Of a DNA stretch of 64,000 nucleotides, positions 37,846-48,281 are shown piece by piece; the stretch's first letter is position 1; each line of letters opens with the position of its first letter. The stretch is from positions 1,798,001 to 1,862,000 of the forward strand of contig NZ_CP102250.1 in the NCBI RefSeq assembly GCF_025144995.1, read 5' to 3'. The translations under genes were made by a program, and so were the position numbers. This DNA comes from Alistipes indistinctus YIT 12060 (GTDB taxonomy: Bacteria; Bacteroidota; Bacteroidia; Bacteroidales; Rikenellaceae). The notes beneath the pieces were generated by a model. It was not told where the DNA came from, did not search any database, and saw only the letters and a list, made by a program, of their open reading frames with translations.

Positions 37846-37997
37846 ATCAAGAAACTTGTCTTCTCAAGGGTTATGTTTCCTTGTCTTGTAATTAGATGTA
37901 CTTGGCTGGTAGAAACTTTTTATTTGGCGATAAAAGAGAATAGCTGAAAGGATTCGGTATAAAAATTCATTTTTCGACTTTTAACTTTTATGTTTTG

Positions 37998-38039
37998 GAC
38001 ATGGGTTATATATGTATATATACATATATAACCCATGTC
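37998..38039. repeat. 42-bp perfect palindrome
   Basis: Each 21-base half (beginning GACATGGGTTATA) is the exact reverse complement of the other, with no spacer. It lies in an AT-rich gene-free stretch near the left end of the element. Confidence 0.9.
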
Positions 38040-38415
38040 ACAACTTAAATCTTTTGATAACATCAAAAAAGGTGTGACTTTGTTTTGATGAAAAAGAACA
38101 AGGTTAGCCGTCTGGTTCAAGTCTGTGCATAAATAACTGATGAGAATTTCGACTGAAAGTATAATGGTCCAGTAGAAGTCATAGAAACATTAGGGCTAAC
38201 GGGAAGGGACGATAGTAACTATGGGGCAGTGCGTTTGAGAAGACCGGAAAGGCCAGTCCGGATGATTCCTCCCCACGAATATTTGTCAGAATCGTAATCT
38301 CATAGCTTACTTTACGATAACATCGAAATATCGCTATGTCGGTCTTCGTTGTTGCTGGAACCTGTACGAGAAAGGTATTCGGGAGTAGTCTGTAAAATAA
38401 ATCTGCATAATGCTG

Positions 38416-38444
38416 ATTATTTTGAGCAATAATACTTATATTTG
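38416..38444 (+). promoter_or_regulatory. hipBA promoter with candidate HipB operator
   Basis: A -7 box TATATTTG (38437-38444) lies 23 bases before the hipB ATG. Just upstream is the inverted repeat ATTATT-TTGAGC-AATAAT (38416-38433), overlapping the spacer, where an autorepressor would bind. Confidence 0.5.
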
Positions 38445-38467
38445 CACAGAATCGTTAATGTTATTGT

Positions 38468-38773
38468 ATGAAACGGGCATTGTTGCCGAGCCAGCGGAAG
38501 ACGCTTACGGCTCTGGGCGAAAATATAAAGTTGGCACGCCTGCGCCGGGAGTTATCTTCGGAGCAGGTGGCCGAGCGTGCCGGAATCTCCCGTAACACCC
38601 TGACCAAGATCGAGCGGGGTGAGGAGGGAGTTGCGATGGGATACTATTTCCGGGTGCTGGCTATCCTCGGACTGGAAAAAGATTTGCTGCTCGTGGCCAA
38701 AGACGACGAATTGGGGCGTGCCCTTCAGGATGCCAAACTCGTGGTCGGTGAAAGGGTTTCTAAAAAACGGTAA
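38468..38773 (+). CDS. hipB: HipB-like antitoxin (Xre-family HTH)
   Basis: A 101-residue DNA-binding antitoxin. The helix-turn-helix spans about residues 17-70 (LGENIKLARLRRELSSEQVA, then AERAGISRNTLTKIERGEEG). It precedes hipA by 2 bp. It should repress its own promoter through the inverted repeat upstream and bind the HipA kinase. Base composition is like the host backbone, unlike the AT-rich genes that follow. Confidence 0.9.
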   Translation: MKRALLPSQRKTLTALGENIKLARLRRELSSEQVAERAGISRNTLTKIERGEEGVAMGYYFRVLAILGLEKDLLLVAKDDELGRALQDAKLVVGERVSKKR

Positions 38774-38775
38774 AC

Positions 38776-40035
38776 ATGGTAACGCAGCGCGATATATACG
38801 TATATATGGACTGGCCCGAGGATGCGGAGCCAGTCTATATGGGTGTGCTCCACAGCGAAACGATCCGGGGTAAAGAGGTCTTTTCCTATGAGAACGATCC
38901 CGCATGGCTGGCCCATCCACGTTTCCGGGCATTGGATCCCGACCTGTCGGCATTTACAGGGAAACAATACCAACCTTCGGATAAGAGCAATTTCGGATTG
39001 TTCCTCGACTCCGCACCGGATCGCTGGGGGCGTACGCTTATGCACAGGCGGGAAGCCATCAACGCCCGGCAGCAGGACCGAAAACCACGAACGCTTACCG
39101 AAGCGGATTACCTGATGGGCGTGTATGACGGCAATCGCATGGGGGCCCTGCGCTTCAAGTTCTCGAAAGAAGGGGATTTTATGGACAACGACCGGTCGCT
39201 GGCCACGCCACCCTGGGCATTGATCCGGGAACTGGAACACGCCAGTCTGCAAATAGAACGGGAAGATAATGCCGATACATCGGAGCATACGCGATGGATC
39301 GATATGCTCGTCGCACCCGGATCGTCATTGGGCGGGGCAAGGCCGAAAGCCAACGTAGTGGATGAGAACGGACGCTTATGGATCGTCAAGTTCCCGAGTG
39401 CCGGAGATACGAAAGATTCCGGAGCATGGGAGATGGTTACGGCCGAGATGGCCCGCTCGTGTGGTATCGAGATGTCCGAATGCCGGGCGCAGCGCTTCGG
39501 AAACCGGCACCACAGCTTTATGACCGAGCGTTTTGACCGGACCGATACGGGCCGGCGGATACACTTTGCCTCGGCCATGACATTGCTCGGTTATACGGAC
39601 GGTACGAGCCATACGGAAGGAGCTAGCTACCTCGAACTGGCCGAATGGATCATCGCCAACTGCGACGATACGGACCGGAACCTGGAGCAGCTCTGGCGCA
39701 GGATTGTGTTCAATATCGCGGTTTCGAACTGCGACGACCACCTGCGGAACCACGGGTTTATACTTACGCCACAGGGCTGGCGATTATCACCGGCCTATGA
39801 TATGAACCCTGACGAGTACGGCACTGGACTAAAGCTCAATATCTCGGAGAATGACAATTCACTGGATTTCGATCTGGCCCTGAGTGTCACGCCGTATTTC
39901 GGGCTGGAGCCCGCCCGTGCGGAATCGATACTCGCAGAGGTTAAGCGTGCTGTTTCAGGCTGGAGGAAACTCGCTACTAAATACGGTATTTCCAAGTCCG
40001 AGCAGGACGCTATGGAGAGGGTGTTTAGGTGTTAA
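38776..40035 (+). CDS. hipA: HipA-like serine/threonine kinase toxin
   Basis: A 419-residue toxin kinase of the HipA family. In other bacteria these phosphorylate aminoacyl-tRNA synthetases (GltX in E. coli) and cause growth arrest; the target here is unknown. Features are an N-terminal HipA-N subdomain, an ATP-loop region APGSSLGGARPKANV (about residue 180), a lysine-bearing strand LWIVKFPS, the catalytic loop SNCDDHLRNHGF (about 318) and the metal-binding SPAYDMNP. All kinase residues appear intact. It is one of only three unbroken genes in the element. Confidence 0.92.
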   Translation: MVTQRDIYVYMDWPEDAEPVYMGVLHSETIRGKEVFSYENDPAWLAHPRFRALDPDLSAFTGKQYQPSDKSNFGLFLDSAPDRWGRTLMHRREAINARQQDRKPRTLTEADYLMGVYDGNRMGALRFKFSKEGDFMDNDRSLATPPWALIRELEHASLQIEREDNADTSEHTRWIDMLVAPGSSLGGARPKANVVDENGRLWIVKFPSAGDTKDSGAWEMVTAEMARSCGIEMSECRAQRFGNRHHSFMTERFDRTDTGRRIHFASAMTLLGYTDGTSHTEGASYLELAEWIIANCDDTDRNLEQLWRRIVFNIAVSNCDDHLRNHGFILTPQGWRLSPAYDMNPDEYGTGLKLNISENDNSLDFDLALSVTPYFGLEPARAESILAEVKRAVSGWRKLATKYGISKSEQDAMERVFRC

Positions 40036-40500
40036 CGGTTGGATATATTCTAGGGAGAGTCCAAACTTATTCGTGTCCTGTGCATTCTTGCATACTCTCT
40101 GTTGATATTTTGGGCCCTTGTTATATTTATGCTCTATAACTTCTTTGATATATGTTTGAATACTGCTGTTTAATTCGAGTATATATCTGATTCCCTTCTG
40201 CAACTTTGTGTCGATAGTTGTTTGCTATGTTTCAGGCGTCTGATTTTACACAAGTGTTTTTGTAAAGTTTGCAAATCATTTATTTTCCTTATATCCTAAA
40301 TAATAGCGCATGAAAGACCTTTCTGTGTTTTTTATGTCTTTATAGTTATTCTCAACAGAAAGAATATGGTAAATTAGCGGGTACTTGCATGAGATAAATT
40401 TACATTGCACGTAAGTTATCTTTCATTGTTTTTTTATGAAAATTTCCAATGGTGAATATTTTTCAATATCTAGCGTAAAATCAATGTGATTAGACTTGCT
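40036..40500. other. AT-rich gap between hipA and the defence locus
   Basis: No supported gene or RNA. Short ORFs on the minus strand (for example 39955-40203) overlap the end of hipA and show no recognisable features. The composition switches from GC-rich to AT-rich here. Confidence 0.5.
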
Positions 40501-40696
40501 ATGAAGGATGTTAATAGATTAAAAGTCGTATTGGTAGAACAAAAAAAGACTGGAAAATGGTTGGCGGAACAATTAGGGAAAGATCCTTCAACTATATCTA
40601 AATGGTGTTCTAATGTAACACAACCACAATTAGATAATATTAGTTAGTATATCTAAACTGTTGAATGTTGATATAAAAGATTTAATAAACGAATAA
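40501..40696 (+). pseudogene. Small Xre-type HTH regulator of the defence locus, frameshifted
   Basis: The frame from 40501 reads a compact helix-turn-helix (MKDVNRLKVVLVEQKKTGKW, then LAEQLGKDPSTISKWCSNVT) and stops at 40645-40647. The adjacent frame immediately continues with the expected end, SISKLLNVDIKDLINE, to a stop at 40694-40696. One base change in length near 40640 restores a protein of about 64 residues. It would be the controller gene of the downstream operon; the next ATG is 4 bases later. Confidence 0.7.
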
Positions 40697-40699
40697 TAG

Positions 40700-41551
40700 A
40701 TGACTATGACAAGACCGCTATTCTCTGGACATGAGACTTTTGCATGTAAGTCGCATTGGATGAAACGGGGGTATGAGTTCGTGCTTGAGGGGCATAATTT
40801 TAATGATGATGAAGCTGTAGTTCATCTCGGTGTAGGTAAAAACATGGTCGCATCTATAAATTTTGGATGAAAGCATTCGGGCTTCTTAATCGAGATGGAA
40901 TATTGTCTTCGATTGCTCATAAGTTATTAAATACTGACCGTGGTTATGATCCTTTTTTTGAGGATATTGGTAGTTTATGGCTAATGCATTTCAACATTGT
41001 CAATGAGAATTATGCTACCGCATATAGGACGACTTTTATTGATTATCATAGCCAGCGTAATGTAATTGATAAGCTGAAATTGCAAAATTTTATAAAGCAC
41101 TTATGTTTTGATAATCCGAATTATCGCAGTCTATACAATGAAAATACAGTTCGAAAAGATCTAAATGTATTGATTCATAATTATTGTGCTAAATGGAACA
41201 GTGGAGTTGAGGATAGTAATACGATATTTGCTCCGCTTAATCTGATTAGAGAGACAGAGGATGGAACATATATGTTTAACTATGATTCTCGTAATATAGT
41301 CCCAGCGAATATATTCTTATATGCTCTGCTTGCTGTTTTCCCTGATAGTAAAAGTATTTCTTTTGAATCGATGCGGGAATTATCTCTCATATTCTGTTTA
41401 ATGAATAATGATCATATTGACAATAATAAAGCAGCTTAGTGAAGAATACGTAGGAATACTAGTGTTCTCAGATGTTGCTGGTATTAAGGAGTTGCAGATA
41501 AAAGGTGAAATATCGACTGATAAAGCACTTGAGAATTACTATATCGGATGA
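40700..41551 (+). pseudogene. DUF4007 family protein (SspB-like), two frameshifts
   Basis: Three joined frames give about 283 residues: an N-terminal part MTMTRPLFSGHETFACKSHW (residues 1-20, strongly conserved in DUF4007), a middle from WMKAFGLLNRDG to NNDHI, and the C-terminus VFSDVAGIKELQIKGEIS...ALENYY. Frame changes are near 40850 (A/T run) and 41415. From memory, DUF4007 is the domain of SspB, the nicking component of Ssp phosphorothioation systems. Position before an ATPase and a PAPS-reductase-like gene supports this. The stop overlaps the next start (ATGA). As written it would not give a full protein. Confidence 0.75.
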
Positions 41552-44497
41552 ATAATATGAAATATACTCCATCTATAAATATCGAGCAAAGTAGTTTTGA
41601 GCGGCAAAACTACATCGTTACGCAAAATGCGCTCGGTGTGGTTGGTAAAATTGTGAGTTCTTTTAATACTGGAATCCATTCATTTAATATTATTGGTTCG
41701 TATGGTACGGGTAAATCTAATTTCCTGCTGGCGTTAGAGCATAGCTTGGTCAACGAATCGCAGATACTTATATCGAACAATGGCCAGTTTAATGGATTTC
41801 ATAAATTTCGTTTCTATAAGATTGTTGGTGACTATGCATCTCTGCATACTCTCTTGATGGATCATCTGCCTTTCACGCGAGCAACTAATAACCTTTTTGA
41901 AAACTTGGAGGAGTTGTTGGCTGCGGCGGAACTGGATGGGGAATTTGTGTTCATTGTATAGACGAGTTCGGTAAATTGTTAGAGTATGCTGCGAAGAACA
42001 ATCCAGAGAAAGAATTATATCTATTTCAGAAGTTTACAGAATTCATTAATGATCAAAAACTAATGTAATACTTTTAACAACCCTCCATCAGAACTTTAAT
42101 TCATATGCACATACTTTAACTGAGGTCCAGCGTCAGGAGTGGAATAAAGTAAAGGGGCGTTTTCAGGAGATAGTATTTAATGAACCAGTGGAACAACTGC
42201 TATATTTGGCCGCGAGACGAATTAAGCAAGCTCCTCGTAAGCGATTGAATAAGTATTTCAAAAAATTATATGAACTTGCTATAGATACTAAATTCGCAAG
42301 TCCATCTATTAATTTTGATACTGCTTCAAGTCTATATCCTATGGATTTGTTTGCCGCACAGGCATTAACCATGTCGATTCAGCGATATGGCCAAAATGAA
42401 CGTACTCTATTCTCTTTTTTGGAGGCTACGGGGGACGGCTCGTTACAATCATTCGGAGAAACGCCATTCTCAACATTCAGTTTAGCTGATATTTATGATT
42501 ATGATATATATAATTTCTATTCATATTTATCCGAGGTGAATGCGGATTCGGCGTTATGGACGGGAATTAAAGTCGCTATTGAACGCGTAGAAAGTTTGTT
42601 TGATGAAGATGAGGTAAAGAGTGCTGTTAAACTTGTTAAAACGATTGGAGTAATCAATCTTTTTGGTAATGCAGGTGTGCATTTTAGCAAGGCGGATTTA
42701 TCATTGTATGCGAAACATGCTTTAGATATTGAGTCTCCGGAAATGTTGATTGATTTGTTGAATCGGCATAAAATAATTCGTTATGCAGAATACAAATCTC
42801 AATATATGCTTTTTGAGGGTACCGATGTTGATATCGAAGGTGAATTGTTGAAAGCATCAGGTGTGGTCCCTCGCTCCAGTGATGTTGTAGATAAACTTTT
42901 GGTGAATTTTAATTTGCCTATTGAATTTGCTAATGCCGCGTATTTCCAGAATGGTACTCCTCGATATTTTGAGTATGTCATATCAGAGCAACCCATTAAG
43001 CGGCAGCCTCAAAATGAAGTTGATGGATATATCAACCTTATTTTCAATGAAACTTTAACTCTGGATAAGCTAAAGTCGGCAACAGCCGATGTAGAGGAGG
43101 CTATAATATACGCATATTTCAAGCATGTAGATCAGATTATTGATCACGTATGGATGTTGGATAAGTTAGCTTATGTGCAAAATGTGATTGATAGTTCGGA
43201 TAAAGTCGCACAGCGCGAGATCAAATCATTGATGCTGCATGAACGTAGCTTACTTAATGCTAACGTTTTGGATGTGTTGTATAATTATAATGAAGAAGTT
43301 GCTTGGATATATCGGGGACAGGAGGTTGTTGTTGCATCCAAAACAACTTTCAATAAATGGTTATCCCAAATATGTGAAGAGGTATACAGTGCGACGCCAA
43401 TATTCATCAATGAGATGGTAAACAAGCACAAACCAAGCGGAACGATGTCTGCTGCGCGTGTCAATTTGTTATCCAGGCTATTGGAATATTCTTCGGATCC
43501 GAACCTTGGGTTTGAAGATAATAAGTTTCCGCCTGAGAAAACCATCTTCATGACTTTATTAAAAAATACGGGTATTCATAGGAAATATTTAGGAGCTTAC
43601 GAATTAAGAGAGCCGCAAGATAGTTCTTTTAAGGCTTTGTGGGATAGCTGCGAGGCATTCTTGGAAAGTAGCAAAGAGAAACCTCGCAAACTGGGTGAAC
43701 TATCCATATTTTTAAATCCAGACCGTTTAAGCTCAAGCAGGGCGTGATAGATTTGTGGTTGCCCATTTATTTAATTATTAAAAAGAATGAGTATTCGCTT
43801 TATAGCGATCAAGGTATATTCATACCTAATATTAACCGTGAGGTACTTGATATTTTGCAAAAGACTCCGTCGAATTATCAGATTAAAGCATTTAATGTCG
43901 AGGGTGTAAAACTTGATTTATTCAATAGGTATAGGGAGGCTTTGAGCCTTAGTCAGGACGACGAATTTACGACGGCATCACTTATAGAAACGATTCGGCC
44001 GTTTTTGGTCTTCTATAAAAAACTGAATAAGTATACCAAGCAAACTAAACGGTTAAAGAAGACGACATTGTTGTTTCGAGATGTATTGGCTGTAGCGAAA
44101 GATCCGGAAAAAACATTCTTTGAAGATTTGCCACATGCACTGGGCTTCAAAGATACAGACATTGCTAGTGACAGCGAGGTTTATTAAAAAGTTATGTCGA
44201 ATTGTTACAAAATGCCATTCGTGATTTGCGAAGCTGTTATGTAAGCCTTATAAACCGCTTAGAAAATACGTTAATTTCTGCCCTCAAGCTCAAATCCATG
44301 GAATTTAGTACATACAAGCAAGAGCTTGAGGAACGCTATTCCTGTATTAAAACTACCTGCTAACCGAAAGACAAAAGGCAATATTGACTCGTATTATATC
44401 CAAGACGACTGATAGAACAACCTGGTATCAATCGCTGGCGTATATTATACTGGATAAGCAGTTGGAGAACCTGTTGGATGAGAGGAAGTTTATTTGA
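41548..44497 (+). pseudogene. Large P-loop ATPase (SspC/BrxC-like), five frameshifts
   Basis: Six frame segments join to about 980 residues. They include Walker A (IIGSYGTGKSNFLLALE, about residue 50), Walker B/sensor (CIDEFGKLLEYA, then NVILLTTLHQNF), a long helical body with a segment like those of BREX/DndH-type ATPases (FKLKQGVIDLWLPIYLI, about 43727-43780), and a C-terminus ending LENLLDERKFI. Frame changes lie near 41945, 42060, 43720, 44180 and 44355; most are explained by loss of one base from a short homopolymer. No in-frame nonsense codon was seen inside the segments. By position this is the ATPase of the Ssp-like module. Confidence 0.75.
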
Positions 44498-44764
44498 TGG
44501 ATAATCTAGTCCATTCTTTTAAAGAGTTGGACAAGTTCATTGATGTAAGCGGTCTGGATTTTAAGAGTGACGATGATTTTATGCGTTTTGAATTGATCTC
44601 CAATCAGGGTGCAATGACCACCACAAATTATACGTCTTGATCAGTCAAGGGCTGAAAAAGCGAAACGAATAGAGAAACGAATTGACGATCTGCTTTCGGG
44701 GGACAACGAAGTTGATGCGTATGCTTTATTAAGCATACTTAAAAAAAGACTGGGGGATGAATAA
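44497..44764 (+). pseudogene. Small uncharacterised protein of the defence locus, one frameshift
   Basis: An ATG at 44497 overlaps the stop of the ATPase gene. Two frames join near 44630 to about 89 residues: MDNLVHSFKELDKFIDVSGL..., then QIIRLDQSRAEKAKRIEKRI...LKKRLGDE. The second half is a charged helix likely to form a coiled coil. The stop overlaps the start of the PAPS-reductase-like gene. I do not recognise the family; tight coupling implies a role in the same complex. Confidence 0.55.
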
Positions 44765-45863
44765 TGTCAGACATGTGTTAGGTATATCGGGTGGAAAGGA
44801 TAGTGCTGCGTTAGCTATCTATTTGAAACGACTGTATCCAAAGCTTCCGATAGAGTATTATAACTCCGATACTGGTTGTGAGTTGTCCGAAACAGAGAAA
44901 CTTGTCAATAATCTGGAGTCTATGTTAGGACGAATCAAGCGGCTGAAAGCTGCAGAAGGTAGTCCTGAGCCGACCCCGTTTGATCATTTTCTTAAAGTAA
45001 CTGGAGGTTACCTGCCTTCCCCTCAAGCTCGCTGGTGTACACAGAAAATGAAATTAGCCGAGTTCGAAAAATTCGTAGGGGATGACCCAGCAATTTCGTA
45101 TGTCGGTATACGCGGTGATGAAAATAGAGAAGGTTATGTCTCAGCCAAACCCAATATTCAAGCGATATTTCCTTTCCGTAAGAACATTTGGAGCCTTGAT
45201 GTTATACATAAGGTCCTGCATAATGATCATTTGGAGCAAATTACATCCCTATATAAAGATTGTGCTCCTAAAGAGATTCGAGATGAAGCTATTGCAATAA
45301 CATCTACTTATATCGATAAATCTTTTTATTATAGTAGAAAATTGAATGCCTTGTTAGATTTAAGCATCAGGACTTTTAATAGGGTTGTTTTTGAATTTTT
45401 AAAGACGACGGACTATCCCGTAGGGAAGTTGGATGAATTTCCTCTTATCGACAATGAGGAGATATTAGTAAAAGATGATATCGTGAGGATATTGGATGAA
45501 AGTGGCGTTGGTGTACCTGCCTACTATAATCCTATCGAGTTTGAGGTAGATGGACAGAAAGGTACGTATTGCCGTAGTCGTTCGGGATGTTATTTCTGTT
45601 TCTTCCAGCAACGTATTGAGTGGATATGGCTTTTAGAGCAACATCCGGAACTTTACAAAAAGTCCATGGAGTATGAAAAAGATGGCTATACTTGGATTCA
45701 AGGTGAGACACTTGAGGAGTTGAGCCGTCCGGAACGCGTGCGCCAGATTAAACTCGATCATATTAAAAAACAAGAAAGTCTAAGCGGCAAGTCTTCTAGC
45801 GGACTGTTAGTAGATATGTTTGATGATGACGATGAAATACCTTGTGCTAACTGTTTTATATAA
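44757..45863 (+). CDS. PAPS reductase-like ATP pyrophosphatase (SspD/DndC-like)
   Basis: A 368-residue protein, the only complete gene of the defence module. The PP-loop SGGKDSAALAIYL (residues 11-23) marks the adenine nucleotide alpha-hydrolase fold. It is followed by YYNSDTGCELSETEK, ARWCTQKMK, VGIRGDENREGY and a C-terminal cysteine cluster CRSRSGCYFCFF, fit for an Fe-S cluster. DndC and SspD use this chemistry to activate the DNA backbone for sulfur insertion. It is shorter than DndC (about 500) and closer to SspD. No cysteine desulfurase (SspA) gene is adjacent; a housekeeping IscS could supply sulfur. Very AT-rich. Confidence 0.85.
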   Translation: MNNVRHVLGISGGKDSAALAIYLKRLYPKLPIEYYNSDTGCELSETEKLVNNLESMLGRIKRLKAAEGSPEPTPFDHFLKVTGGYLPSPQARWCTQKMKLAEFEKFVGDDPAISYVGIRGDENREGYVSAKPNIQAIFPFRKNIWSLDVIHKVLHNDHLEQITSLYKDCAPKEIRDEAIAITSTYIDKSFYYSRKLNALLDLSIRTFNRVVFEFLKTTDYPVGKLDEFPLIDNEEILVKDDIVRILDESGVGVPAYYNPIEFEVDGQKGTYCRSRSGCYFCFFQQRIEWIWLLEQHPELYKKSMEYEKDGYTWIQGETLEELSRPERVRQIKLDHIKKQESLSGKSSSGLLVDMFDDDDEIPCANCFI

Positions 45864-45882
45864 AGGCTAAAATTGAAAATGT

Positions 45883-48173
45883 ATGGCGGTGCTGAATATT
45901 GAAAAGTCATTCTTGACTGAAAATAGAAGTGTTCTTGATTTTCTGAATCAATCTGGGCAAGGTTTGTATATTCCTTTGTATCAGCGTGATTATAGCTGGG
46001 ATAGTGACAATATTGAACAGTTGCTTGAGGATTTGACCCGGGGAGTACAGAGAATTGCTTCAGGCGAAGTTAGTGATGATAGTAAAGAAATCCGCTTCTT
46101 AGGTACAATCATTACGGTTATTGAACCAATAGAAAATAATATATATCCTGTCGATGTGCAGGCGATACCTGCGCGAATCGAAAAGTTAATTGATGGACAG
46201 CAACGCGTTTCGACTATTGCACTAATGGCGATGTTGCTTACGAAAAGGTTAACGGAGATTAAAAATAAGGTAAAACCAGACAATGTTATATATGAGCAAA
46301 TAAATGAAATCTGCAATATTTGGATCGATCAGAAACTTTACGTCTGTATTTAGCTTTGATTTGGGACGCGGAACGCCACGGTTGAAACCCAAGATCATTC
46401 GTGGCGCCAAGGATTATTGGACAAAGAGCGAAGAGGTTGATACTGCGTACAAATCCGAACTCTCCAATTATATCGGGCATTTTATTAGGGCCTACTCAGA
46501 CGGTACACAATTACATTATGTTTGTCTAAAAAGTATGGAAACACCTTACTCTATCAAAATGGTCGAAGGATCGAATCATGGTTGAAAAAAGTTGTTGCAA
46601 TTGCTCATGAAGGACAAAATGAAGATGAATTTGCCGCGGCTGAAGATATTTTGAATCATATATCTCAAGATTTATTATGGGAGTTTGAGCGTAAAGATTT
46701 AGTCGAGATTATCCAAGAAAGAGACTTTTCACACAAGAAAACTAATTCATATATCCTTTGTGAACTTGTGCAAACGCTCTCTGTGTGTCATTATTTACTT
46801 GATAGATGTTGCTTTACAATCATTCAGCCTACAGATGACGATTGGGCTTTCGATATGTTTCAGTCGCTCAATGCAACAGGGACACCGTTGACTGCTATTG
46901 AGACCTTCAAACCTACGGTAGTCAATACGGTGGATAATGAACCAGGGTGCCAGTTTAAAGAGTCCGAGAGCGATAATTCATTTAAAAAAGTTGAAGATTT
47001 TTTATCAGATGCGACAACGGCTCAACAGAAGAACAGGCGTACGAATGATTATTTAACTTCATTTTTGTTGCGTATGACGGTAGGACTATATCTACGCATT
47101 TTAGCTATCAACGCAAAGTGCTGAACGATGTATATGAATCGTTAGTATCTTTAAAGGATAAGGAGGACTTTGTTACAAAAATGGGTAATTATGCTGAATT
47201 TTATCAAAGATGGATAAAATATGACGGTAAAGACAGCTCTATTTCCCGAATATTGGAACTTCTGCGGATGCCGATCTGTCTTCTATGCTCATTTTGTTTT
47301 TAAAAGCATCTAATCATAAAATGGCTATTACGATGCTCGGTAGTATGTATGATGCTGTGATAACCCAATCTTTGGGATCAATAGATGCTTTTATTAATGT
47401 TGTGAAAGCGGTTGCTGCATATTATTTCTTGTGGCGTTCTACTTATTCCAATTCTGGATTGGATTCGACATACCGGGATTTTTTTAAAAGGAAAAGCAAT
47501 GTTACAGTATGAAACCATTAAAAATCATTTTACAGAGATATTAAAAAACAAGGGTATTAATACAAAGACTCAATGGAAAGAGAAGGCCCAAAATTATTTG
47601 AAATACGATTCGACGGGCAAAGACATTATTCGTCTAGCCCTGTTAATAGCCTCCCATGATACGATTCCTGATACTACGAATAAAGGAATTGTGAAACTGG
47701 GCCGTCATGGATGCTCAAAATATCTTTGCTTAGAAAAGTGGCTTTCTAATGATTTGAAGACTATAGAACATATTGCTCCGCAGACTAATAAGGATAATAT
47801 GTGGGATGAAGCTCTATATGATATCAATATTGAAACTTATCAGGCGATTGGCAATCTAACTCTGTTACCGCAAGATTTGAACTCGTCGGCAGGAAATAAA
47901 GGTTGGAAAGAGAAATTGCTTTATTATCAAAGTGTCGCGGAAAAAGACCCTGCAAAGATAGACGATATTAAACGTCGGGCTGCCGCATTAGAAATAGATC
48001 TCAATCCAGACACGATACAGCTTTTGAAAGGCTCTCATTTTATAAATGAGCATTTATCGTCTGTTTCATCCATGTCTGCTGACGATGTCTGGAATAAAGA
48101 GTTGGTTGATAATAGAACAGATGCAATTTTGGATATAATTTGGAATAAGGTCTCCACATGGATATTTAATTGA
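45883..48173 (+). pseudogene. DUF262/DUF1524 protein (SspE/GmrSD-like nuclease), five frameshifts
   Basis: Joined frames give about 760 residues. The N-terminal DUF262 domain shows IPLYQRDYSWDSDNIEQLLEDL-type sequence (quoted in part) and the nucleotide motif KLIDGQQRVSTIAL (about residue 105). The C-terminal DUF1524 HNH-like nuclease shows KTIEHIAPQTNKDNMWDE and IGNLTLLPQDLN. Frame changes lie near 46345, 46530, 47095, 47268 and 47487; several sit in A or T runs. In SspE this protein is the effector that senses phosphorothioate marks and nicks foreign DNA. The start is 19 bp after the PAPS-reductase-like gene. Not functional as written. Confidence 0.75.
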
Positions 48174-48233
48174 TGCATGTGTTGCCAAATATTAATACGG
48201 AAATAATCATGTGACTAATCCCCGTAATTATAT

Positions 48234-48268
48234 AAGACAACACTGGATTAACCAGTGTTGTCTTGTTT
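48234..48268. terminator. Bidirectional terminator between the DUF262 gene and the integrase
   Basis: A 13-bp perfect stem (48234-48246 with 48252-48264), loop ATTAA, followed by GTTTAT. It lies between two converging genes. Confidence 0.8.
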
Positions 48269-48281
48269 ATAGCCCTTTAAT

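Larger units (their letters stand above)
37682..38467. other. AT-rich left end of the element without protein genes
   Basis: No convincing ORF. It holds a minus-strand promoter and candidate small RNA (37645-37845), a 42-bp perfect palindrome (37998-38039), a moderately GC-rich patch with several possible hairpins (about 38160-38390; function unknown) and the hipBA promoter region. Confidence 0.5.

Noticed and set aside
40501-48173. BREX or classical Dnd system
   Set aside because: No PglZ, BrxL or methyltransferase for BREX, and no DndB, DndD, DndE, DndF or DndG; the PP-loop protein is also short for DndC. The DUF4007 and DUF262/DUF1524 genes fit Ssp better.
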